A DNA stretch of 6,681 bases, taken from contig JACCVC010000305.1 of NCBI GenBank assembly GCA_013698305.1, forward strand, positions 1 to 6,681, read 5' to 3'. The notes beneath the pieces are model-generated. The model ran no database searches. It saw only the letters and a program-made list of their open reading frames with translations, and was not told the origin of the DNA. Numbering within the stretch: the stretch's first letter is position 1; the number at the start of each line of letters is the position of its first letter. Shown one piece after another: positions 1-5,729 of this stretch. The position numbers were made by a program, and so were the translations under genes. Origin of the DNA: Chloroflexia bacterium. GTDB taxonomy: Bacteria; Chloroflexota; Chloroflexia; Thermomicrobiales; UBA6265.

Positions 1-18
1 TGCGCTAAACTTTCGCCC

Positions 19-108
<90 letters not shown>

Positions 109-125
109 TTCTCAACACTAGAGGA

Positions 126-171
126 ACAATCGCTGGATGCTAGGCGTTGCAACCTCGTCTCCAGCGATTGT
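126..171. terminator. Hairpin between convergent tRNA-Ser and serS, probable bidirectional terminator
   Basis: A perfect 12-bp inverted repeat, ACAATCGCTGGA (126-137) and TCCAGCGATTGT (160-171), encloses a 22-nt loop. It lies 18 bases past the tRNA and 7 bases past the serS stop codon, so one structure could end both transcripts. Neither strand has a good T-run after the stem, so it is not a textbook intrinsic terminator. It could instead act as an RNA 3'-end stabiliser or a barrier to antisense read-through. The inverted repeat is seen directly; the role is inferred from position. Confidence 0.6.
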
Positions 172-178
172 GTACCGA

Positions 179-1489
179 TCAAGCCCCTTGGATAGAACGA
201 GCAGGGCCGATCGGTGGTTGCACCGTGATGCGCTCCTGACCGCCCATGTAGGACCGCAACACCTCCGGTACGACGATATCCCGTTCAGCGGTCTGGAACA
301 TCTCCAGGATCGCGATGATCGTTCTGGGCAGCGCCAGCCCGGAGCCGTTGAGCGTGTTGAGAAACTGAGGGCGCTTAACGCCCTCGGGCCGGTATCGCAG
401 GTTGGCCCGACGCGCCTGGAAGTCCCGCATGTTCGAGCATGAGGAGATCTCCAGCCACTCGCCCGATCCGGGCGCCCAGGTCTCGATGTCGTAGGTGTGG
501 GCCGAGGCGAACGTCATATCGCCGGTCGAGAGATCGAGAATCCGGTAGGGGAGTTCGAGCCGCTCGACGATGTCCAGCGCTTCTCGAAGGAGTCGTTGCA
601 GCTCGGCTTCCGACTCGTCTGGTCGGACGAACTTGACCATCTCCACCTTGTCGAACTGGTAGACCCGCTTGATGCCCCGCACGTCACGTCCAGCCGAGAT
701 TTGCTCGCGGCGGAAACACGGCGTGTGCGCGACGTGGTAGATCGGCAGCATCGCTTCATCGAGAATCTCGTCGCGATAGAGATTGGTGATGGGGACCTCG
801 GCGGTGGGAATCAGCCATTTGTCATCGAACCGATCCTTGTAGAGCGTGTCCGCGAATTTGGGCAGGCTTCCGGTGCCGACCAGCATCTCTTCCAGCACAA
901 GGTAGGGGGGCGCGACCTCGCCGTACCCATGCTCGTAGATGTGGACGTCGAGCATCCACTGGACAAGCGCGCGCTGGAGCTTCGCGCCGTCTCCACGAAG
1001 CACGTACCCGCGGGCGCCCGCGACCTTGACGCCGCGCTCGAAGTCGATGATGCCCAGATGCTCGGCCAGATCCCAGTGCGGATGCGGCTCGAAGTCGAAA
1101 TCCGGGATCACGCCCCAGCTGCCCCTCACCACATTCGCAGATTCGTCTGGTCCGACGGGTACGTCGTCGTCAGGCAGGTTGGGCAGGCCGAGCAGCAGAT
1201 CGTAGAGCGACGCATCAAGCGCGCGAACGTCCTCATCGATGCGAGCGATCTCGTCGCCGAGCTCGCGCATCTCGGTGATCCTTCGGTTGCGCTCGTCTGC
1301 ATCCTTCGTCTTGCCGACCAGTTTGGAGCCGAAATTTCGGTCCGCCTTGAGTTGATCGACGCGCGTGACGAGGTCACGACGCTCAGTATCACGCGCGAGA
1401 ATCCGCTCGATCGGAGCGTCGACGTTCTTGCTTTCCACACCACGCCGGACGCGCTCAGGGTCATCTCGAATAAGCTGGATGTCTATCAT
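179..1489 (-). CDS. serS: Seryl-tRNA synthetase (SerRS)
   Basis: This class II aminoacyl-tRNA synthetase charges tRNA-Ser with serine in the cytoplasm, using ATP. The 436-residue length is normal for bacterial SerRS. The N-terminal domain (about residues 1-110) includes a charged helical stretch (about 29-100) that forms the long antiparallel coiled coil which binds the variable arm of tRNA-Ser. The catalytic domain shows the serine-binding TAE motif (T229-E231), class II motif 2 with CFRRE (258-262) followed by SAGRDVRG and QFDKVEMVKF, and motif 3 NGSGLALPRT (381-390) with the invariant arginine. The start is supported by an AAGGGG ribosome binding site (plus strand 1498-1503), 8 nt before ATG. 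The stop is TGA. The gene lies 112 bp downstream of the HNH gene on the same strand and converges on its substrate tRNA-Ser. No T-box or other leader is visible in the short gap before it. Confidence 0.97.
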   Translation of the reverse strand: MIDIQLIRDDPERVRRGVESKNVDAPIERILARDTERRDLVTRVDQLKADRNFGSKLVGKTKDADERNRRITEMRELGDEIARIDEDVRALDASLYDLLLGLPNLPDDDVPVGPDESANVVRGSWGVIPDFDFEPHPHWDLAEHLGIIDFERGVKVAGARGYVLRGDGAKLQRALVQWMLDVHIYEHGYGEVAPPYLVLEEMLVGTGSLPKFADTLYKDRFDDKWLIPTAEVPITNLYRDEILDEAMLPIYHVAHTPCFRREQISAGRDVRGIKRVYQFDKVEMVKFVRPDESEAELQRLLREALDIVERLELPYRILDLSTGDMTFASAHTYDIETWAPGSGEWLEISSCSNMRDFQARRANLRYRPEGVKRPQFLNTLNGSGLALPRTIIAILEMFQTAERDIVVPEVLRSYMGGQERITVQPPIGPARSIQGA

Positions 1490-1601
1490 GTGTTTAGCCC
1501 CTTCTCAACCAGGCAGTATCCATCATCACCATGCAATACGCACGGCGAAACACCGGGCAACGCCACCGACCAGAACGTGGCCAGTTCCGACCGGTCGTTG
1601 C

Positions 1602-2150
1602 TCAGGAAGAGCGGGAACTGTGGATCGAGGTGGATGCCATGTCGATGCCGGGGAGGAACTTGCCCCATTCCTCGTCGAGCGCAGCGCTCAGGCGTCGTTC
1701 GATGGTGTAGTACCGACCTGCCCGGGGTTCCTGTGGTTGTGCCAGCAGCTGCATCCTCGCCTCGGCAACGCTCTTGCCGCCCTTGCGATGATTGCATGGC
1801 TGGCATGCGGCCACGACATTGTCCCAGACATGAAGACCCCCGCGTGAGCGGGGTACGACGTGATCGATGGTCAGATTGCCAGACCGAACGCCGCAGTATT
1901 GGCAGGTGTATCCGTCCCTGAGAAAGATTTCCTTGCGGGTGAGTTTGACGCGAGGACGTGGGCGCTTGATCAGGTGCATCAGGCGAATAACCGAGGGGAA
2001 CGGGAATGCGCGGGTGGCGCTGGACACGAGGCCGCGCCCAGCCTCCAGAAGCTCAGCCTTGCCGCCGAGGATCAGGACGAGCGCTCTGCGAACGCTGCAC
2101 ACGTTGAGCGGTTCATAGTTCTGGTTGAGAACCAGCACTCCATCCCGCAT
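1602..2150 (-). CDS. HNH endonuclease family protein (COG1403-like), function unknown
   Basis: The product is 182 residues long and resembles the small stand-alone HNH proteins widespread in Gram-positive-type bacteria, cyanobacteria and Chloroflexota. An N-terminal region beginning LVLNQNYEPLNVCSVRRAL (about residues 6-24) is typical of this group. It is followed by a basic stretch (about 62-73) and then the HNH ββα-metal fold. That fold shows a first zinc pair CQYC (83-86), IDH with the likely general base His97, the glycine-rich PRSRGG (100-105), WDN with Asn111, and a second zinc pair CQPC (116-119) followed by N120-H121. The nuclease residues look intact. The start is supported by GAGGGAG (plus strand 2158-2164), 7 nt before ATG. 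It sits between uvrA and serS on the same strand and may be cotranscribed with them. There are no mobile-element flanks or intron features, so it is more likely a resident cellular gene than a homing endonuclease. Its substrate cannot be told from sequence. Confidence 0.92.
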   Translation of the reverse strand: MRDGVLVLNQNYEPLNVCSVRRALVLILGGKAELLEAGRGLVSSATRAFPFPSVIRLMHLIKRPRPRVKLTRKEIFLRDGYTCQYCGVRSGNLTIDHVVPRSRGGLHVWDNVVAACQPCNHRKGGKSVAEARMQLLAQPQEPRAGRYYTIERRLSAALDEEWGKFLPGIDMASTSIHSSRSS

Positions 2151-2242
2151 CTTGCTACTCCCTCAGGTGAACTGTTCGGGATTCATCCGGAAACGCAGAG
2201 AGATCGCGAACCGAATTGCCTGACATTGGGATGGTAGCACGG

Positions 2243-2276
2243 TGTAGCGGCGAGCTACAACATCACCACGGTGATG
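2243..2276. repeat. Two tandem inverted repeats just downstream of uvrA
   Basis: Two hairpins sit back to back in the 138-bp gap between uvrA and the HNH gene. The first is TGTAGC-ggcga-GCTACA (2243-2259). The second is CATCACC-ac-GGTGATG (2261-2276), with perfect 7-bp arms. They begin 12 bases past the uvrA stop codon. No T-run follows on either strand, so as a terminator this would be weak. They could be a 3'-end stabiliser for the uvrA message, an attenuating element before the HNH gene, or, for the 16-bp palindrome, an operator for a dimeric repressor. I see no good sigma-70-type promoter for the HNH gene in this gap. Confidence 0.5.
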
Positions 2277-2288
2277 CCTCATCGCGAG

Positions 2289-5207
2289 TCAGTCCGCGGC
2301 AATTGACGCCAGGCGAAGCGCGGGAGCGAGATACTCACCCGTATACGAGCCTGGCGATGTCACTAAGTGCTCGGGCGTTCCTTCGGCAATGATCGTGCCG
2401 CCTCCGCTTCCGCCTTCTGGCCCGAGATCGACGATCCAGTCAGCCGACTTGATCACGTCCAGATTGTGCTCAATCACCAGCACGGTATTGCCACCATCGG
2501 CGAGCCGCTGCAGCACGCCAAGCAGGCGCTCGATGTCCTGGAAGTGGAGGCCAGTGGTCGGCTCATCAAGGATATACATCGTCTTGCCCGTGGCCCGGCG
2601 CGACAACTCGCTGGCCAGTTTGACACGCTGCGCCTCGCCTCCGGAGAGTTGGGTCGCGGGTTGGCCCAGCTTGACGTAGCCGAGCCCAACGTCGTAGAGC
2701 GTTTGCAGTTTTCGATGGACGGCCGGAATGTTCGCGAAGAACTCGACCGCCTCTTCGACGGTCATGTCGAGAACATCGGCGATTGATTTGCCCTTATACA
2801 TGATCTCCAGCGCCTCGCGGTTGTAGCGTTTGCCCTTGCACACTTCACAGGAGACGAAGACGTTGGGCAGGAAGTTCATCTCAATCTGGATGATCCCCTC
2901 GCCCTTGCAGGCTTCGCAGCGTCCACCCTTGACGTTGAAAGAGAAGCGCCCCGGTTTGTAACCACGGGTCTTCGCTTCCGGCATTGAGGCCAGAAGCTCG
3001 CGAATGGGCGTGAAGACCCCGGTGTAGGTGGCAGGGTTGGAGCGAGGAGTACGACCAATCGGACCCTGATCGATCTCGACCACCTTGTCGAGATGCTCAA
3101 TGCCCTCCATGGAGTCGTGCGAGCCTGGCTTGGTCTTCGCGCCGTGAAGCTCCTGCGCCAGGCGGCGGTAGAGCGTGTCGGTGATCAGCGAGCTCTTGCC
3201 CGAGCCAGACACCCCTGTGACGCAGATAAAGGTTCCCAGCGGAAACGAGACGTTCACTTCCTGAAGGTTGTTCTCGCGAGCGCCGATCAGCCGCAAGGCC
3301 TTGCCATTGCCCTCACGACGCTGGTCCGGGATCGGGATCGAGCGGCGACCACTAAGATACTGTCCGGTTAGCGATTCCTCGACCTGCTCGATCGCCGCGA
3401 CTGGGCCCTCGGCGACCAGCTTGCCACCGTGCTCGCCCGCGCCTGGGCCGATATCCACGATCCAGTCGGCGGATCGCATCGTGTCTTCATCATGCTCGAC
3501 CACGAGTAGCGTGTTGCCGAGATCGCGCAACCGTTCCAGGGTGCGAATGAGCCGATTATTGTCCCGCTGGTGCAATCCGATGCTTGGCTCGTCAAGGATG
3601 TAGAGGACGCCCATCAGGCTGGAGCCGATCTGGGTGGCCAGCCGGATTCGCTGCGCTTCTCCGCCGGAAAGCGTGTTGGCGGCGCGGTCGAGCGAAAGGT
3701 AGTCGAGGCCCACATCCACCAGGAATCCGAGTCGTTCTCGAATCTCCTTGAGAATCTGGCGGGCGATGATGAACTCGCGTCCCGACAGTGGAGCGGTGGC
3801 GTTCTCTGCCGGATCGTCGGCCAGCTCGGCGAACCACCCCTGAGCTACCCGGATCGGCAGCCGGGTGAGGTCGACGATTGACTGGTTGTTGACCAGAACC
3901 GCGAGAATCTCTGGCTTGAGGCGCGCCCCCTTGCAGACAGGACACGGTCGCGCGGTCATGTATCGTTCGATCTCTTCGCGCATGTAGTCCGACTGCGTTT
4001 GGCCGTATCGCCGGCGCAGGTTCGGGATGACACCCTCGAACGGTATATCGTAGGAACGCTTGCGCCCTCGTTTGGAGGCGTACTGGACGGTGACGGTTTC
4101 GCCGTCACTGCCGTTAAGGATCGCGGAGATCGCCTCGTCCGGAAGCTCCTTAACAGGCACGTCCAGTGAGAACCCGAAGTGCTCGGCGACGCCCTTAAAC
4201 AGGGCAGAGTACCAGCTTGAGTTCTCAAATCCGCTCCGCATCCAGGCCACTACTGCGCCGTCGGCCAAGGACAGGTTGCGGTTTGGCATGATGAGGTCGG
4301 GATCAAACTCCATCTTCGTACCGAGTCCAGTGCATTCCGGGCAGGCGCCATGTGGAGAATTGAACGAGAAGTTCCTGGGCTCGATCTCGCCAACACTGAT
4401 GCCGCAATCGTCGCAGGCGAACTTCTCAGAGAATGTCAGCTCGTCGCCGTCGATGACCTGAACCTTGGCAACTCCCTCTGACATACGCAGGGCTGACTCC
4501 AGCGAGTCTATCAACCTGACACGGTCGGGGTGGCCGTCGATGTCGACGTTGTCAGGACGCTCGTGACGGATGATTACCCGGTCGACAATCACCTCGATGG
4601 TGTGCTTTTTGGTCTTGGCGAGCTTGATCTCCTCGTCGAGATCGAGAATCTTGCCATCGACCCGGACGCGGACGAATCCCTGGCGGCGGATCTCGTCGAA
4701 GACGCCGACGTGCTCTCCCTTCCGATCCCGTATTACGGGGCCAAGAAGCATAAGGCGCGTTCCGTGCGGTTGGGTGAGGAGCTGGTCGACCATCTGCGGC
4801 ACGGACTGCTGGGCGATTGGCTTTCCGCAGTTCGGGCAATGCGGGCGCCCGATGCGGGCATAGAGCAGACGAAGGTAGTCGTAGATCTCCGTGACCGTAC
4901 CGACGGTTGATCGCGGGTTGCGGGACGTGCCCTTTTGGTCGATCGAGATCGCCGGTGACAGGCCGTCGATATGATCGATGTCCGGCTTTTCCATCTGGCC
5001 GAGGAACTGTCGGGCATAGGCGGACAACGACTCGACGTACCGTCGTTGCCCTTCGGCGAAGATCGTGTCGAACGCTAATGACGACTTGCCCGAGCCCGAC
5101 AGTCCGGTGATGACGACGAGCTTGTCCCGAGGAATATCGACATCGATATTCTTGAGATTGTGCTCGCGGGCGCCGCGGACGCTGATGAAGTCGAGGTTTC
5201 TTGCCAT
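2289..5207 (-). CDS. uvrA: Excinuclease ABC subunit A (UvrA)
   Basis: UvrA is the dimeric ATPase that scans DNA with UvrB and recognises bulky lesions in nucleotide excision repair. At 972 residues it is full length. It has the tandem ABC layout: Walker A GLSGSGKSS (35-43), an extra zinc pair CPNC (124-127), a zinc finger from C265/C268 to C289/C292, CPVC (422-425), signature LSGGEAQR (from 513) and Walker B ILDEP (D539/E540). The second half has Walker A GVSGSGKSS (665-673, K671), the DNA-contacting zinc finger C764/C767 to C787/C790, signature LSGGEAQR (from 854) and Walker B ILDEP (D881/E882). All key residues are present and no frameshift is seen. The start is backed by GAGGAA (plus strand 5217-5222), 9 nt before ATG. 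The gene is divergent from valS and followed by the HNH gene and serS. A candidate SOS-controlled promoter lies about 110 bp upstream. Confidence 0.98.
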   Translation of the reverse strand: MARNLDFISVRGAREHNLKNIDVDIPRDKLVVITGLSGSGKSSLAFDTIFAEGQRRYVESLSAYARQFLGQMEKPDIDHIDGLSPAISIDQKGTSRNPRSTVGTVTEIYDYLRLLYARIGRPHCPNCGKPIAQQSVPQMVDQLLTQPHGTRLMLLGPVIRDRKGEHVGVFDEIRRQGFVRVRVDGKILDLDEEIKLAKTKKHTIEVIVDRVIIRHERPDNVDIDGHPDRVRLIDSLESALRMSEGVAKVQVIDGDELTFSEKFACDDCGISVGEIEPRNFSFNSPHGACPECTGLGTKMEFDPDLIMPNRNLSLADGAVVAWMRSGFENSSWYSALFKGVAEHFGFSLDVPVKELPDEAISAILNGSDGETVTVQYASKRGRKRSYDIPFEGVIPNLRRRYGQTQSDYMREEIERYMTARPCPVCKGARLKPEILAVLVNNQSIVDLTRLPIRVAQGWFAELADDPAENATAPLSGREFIIARQILKEIRERLGFLVDVGLDYLSLDRAANTLSGGEAQRIRLATQIGSSLMGVLYILDEPSIGLHQRDNNRLIRTLERLRDLGNTLLVVEHDEDTMRSADWIVDIGPGAGEHGGKLVAEGPVAAIEQVEESLTGQYLSGRRSIPIPDQRREGNGKALRLIGARENNLQEVNVSFPLGTFICVTGVSGSGKSSLITDTLYRRLAQELHGAKTKPGSHDSMEGIEHLDKVVEIDQGPIGRTPRSNPATYTGVFTPIRELLASMPEAKTRGYKPGRFSFNVKGGRCEACKGEGIIQIEMNFLPNVFVSCEVCKGKRYNREALEIMYKGKSIADVLDMTVEEAVEFFANIPAVHRKLQTLYDVGLGYVKLGQPATQLSGGEAQRVKLASELSRRATGKTMYILDEPTTGLHFQDIERLLGVLQRLADGGNTVLVIEHNLDVIKSADWIVDLGPEGGSGGGTIIAEGTPEHLVTSPGSYTGEYLAPALRLASIAAD

Positions 5208-5300
5208 AGGAGTCGGTTCCTCGTGGAGGGGTGTGGCTGTTGATGGAATGAAAGATGTTCCTGGGGAAGTCCGAAGGTGTCGGGGCGGTGTACAGACACT
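5208..5300. other. uvrA 5' untranslated leader and spacer
   Basis: This is the start-proximal part of the 522-bp divergent uvrA/valS intergenic region. Apart from the uvrA ribosome binding site (5217-5222) I see no convincing gene, RNA structure or repeat here. Short open frames cross it on both strands but show no ribosome binding sites or recognisable protein motifs. Confidence 0.5.
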
Positions 5301-5314
5301 CGAACAAACGATCT
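5301..5314. promoter_or_regulatory. LexA (DinR)-like operator candidate for uvrA
   Basis: The sequence CGAACAAACGATCT resembles the Gram-positive LexA box CGAAC-RNRY-GTTCG. The first half-site and the RNRY spacer match fully; the second half matches at 3 of 5 positions. It lies right at the predicted transcription start of uvrA, where a repressor would block initiation, and uvrA is a classic SOS gene. The match is imperfect, and lexA itself is not in the window, so the motif used by this organism is unknown. Confidence 0.4.
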
Positions 5315-5321
5315 ACAAGGG

Positions 5322-5349
5322 ACAATACTACCATGAAGCGCAAGTTCAA
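5322..5349 (-). promoter_or_regulatory. Candidate sigma-70-type promoter for uvrA
   Basis: On the minus strand, TTGAAC (plus 5344-5349) is spaced 16 bp from TATTGT (plus 5322-5327). Each matches 4 of 6 consensus bases. The predicted start, near 5315, leaves an untranslated leader of about 108 nt before the uvrA ATG and places the LexA-like box at +1. Such hexamers occur by chance, so the support comes mainly from position. Confidence 0.4.
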
Positions 5350-5397
5350 ATGTGAAATGCGGACTGACGAATTTCACCGAGTTGGGGAAGTCCGGGG

Positions 5398-5427
5398 TTG
5401 CATTTATGGTCGGTTTCGCGGGATACT
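5398..5427 (+). promoter_or_regulatory. Candidate sigma-70-type promoter for the valS leader
   Basis: TTGCAT (5398-5403), an 18-bp spacer and GATACT (5422-5427) would start transcription near 5434, just before the base of T-box Stem I at about 5442. An alternative is TTGGGG (5382-5387), 17 bp, TATGGT (5405-5410), starting near 5417. Both are weak in the -35 element (3 of 6 matches). A promoter must lie in this stretch for the T-box to work, but which pair is used is uncertain. Confidence 0.4.
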
Positions 5428-5620
5428 GCGTTCAGTGTCAACGATCGGGAGGGTATCGACTCCGGCTCGGATCAGCGAGATGGCGACTCCGGTGCAACGC
5501 CATTGCCGAAGCAACGATACAGTCGCCCGTGAGACGATCGGTCGACTCGCCGAAGCAGGGACGAGGCCAGTCCGGGTACGCCCGATAGCGCGTGTCGAGA
5601 GCAGCAGCCATTGGTTGCTG

Positions 5621-5651
5621 AAGCGAGGTGGTACCGCGGGTTTCCCGTCCT
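5621..5651 (+). promoter_or_regulatory. T-box sequence and antiterminator
   Basis: The segment AAGCGAGGTGGTACCGCGGG (5621-5640) is a near-consensus T-box. The antiterminator pairs AGG with CCT (5626-5628/5649-5651) and GCGGG with CCCGT (5636-5640/5644-5648, one G-T pair), leaving the 7-nt bulge TGGTACC (5629-5635). TGG pairs with the CCA end of uncharged tRNA. The variable T5632 pairs with discriminator base A73, which is what tRNA-Val carries. The 3' strand (5645-5651) is shared with the terminator, so the two folds exclude each other. Confidence 0.92.
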
Positions 5652-5670
5652 GGCAACAGGGCGGTTTTTT
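5645..5670 (+). terminator. Intrinsic terminator of the valS T-box
   Basis: CCGTCCTG (5645-5652) and CAGGGCGG (5657-5664) form an 8-bp stem with one G-T pair. The loop is GCAA (GNRA type), and six T residues follow (5665-5670). It forms when tRNA-Val is charged and the antiterminator is not stabilised, stopping transcription about 60 nt before the valS ATG. Confidence 0.92.
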
Positions 5671-5729
5671 GCGCCCAGCGAGTGAAACACAAAACCGCGA
5701 TGGCGCGGCAGGAGAGGCGTGGCAATCCC

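Larger units (their letters stand above)
5442..5670 (+). ncRNA. T-box riboswitch leader of valS (tRNA-Val sensing, specifier GTC)
   Basis: This leader senses uncharged tRNA and controls valS by transcription attenuation. Stem I: CGGG/CCCG (5446-5449/5526-5529) and GTATCG/CGATAC (5453-5458/5515-5520) flank an internal loop whose 3' side holds AGTCG (5521-5525). This contains the valine specifier GTC (5522-5524), followed by a purine as is usual. Distal Stem I has TCGG/CCGA (5467-5470/5506-5509), the AG-bulge motif AGCGA (5474-5478) and helix ATGGCG/CGCCAT (5480-5485/5498-5503) capped by a loop with the typical GGTGCAA (5491-5497). Stem III is CAGCAGCC/GGTTGCTG (5602-5609/5613-5620). The conserved T-box sequence follows directly at 5621-5640. 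The Stem II region (about 5535-5600) includes ATCGG/CCGAT (5537-5541/5582-5586), but I cannot resolve the pseudoknot by eye. A canonical K-turn at the Stem I base is not clear. The specifier agrees with the downstream valS gene. Confidence 0.93.

Noticed and set aside
1588..1597. Palindrome CGACCGGTCG just after the HNH stop codon, considered as a terminator.
   Set aside because: It has no loop and no T-run, so it would not form a stable RNA terminator; likely chance in GC-rich DNA.
1486..1806. Minus-strand open frame filling the gap between the HNH gene and serS.
   Set aside because: Most of it overlaps the HNH gene in another frame. The part in the gap has no recognisable motif, and the start has no convincing ribosome binding site.
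497..1921. Very long open frame on the plus strand, antisense to serS and the HNH gene (474 codons).
   Set aside because: It lies opposite two well-supported genes, shows no recognisable domain or ribosome binding site, and such antisense frames are common in GC-rich coding DNA.
2169..2177. GAAC-T-GTTC inverted repeat upstream of the HNH gene, considered as a LexA box.
   Set aside because: The half-sites are separated by 1 bp instead of the 4 bp of the Gram-positive LexA motif, and a 9-bp match of this kind is easily due to chance.
4552..5349. Minus-strand open frame overlapping the 5' end of uvrA (265 codons).
   Set aside because: It is out of frame with uvrA, which has all its conserved motifs; the translation is low-complexity and rich in Arg and Pro, as expected from an off-frame reading.
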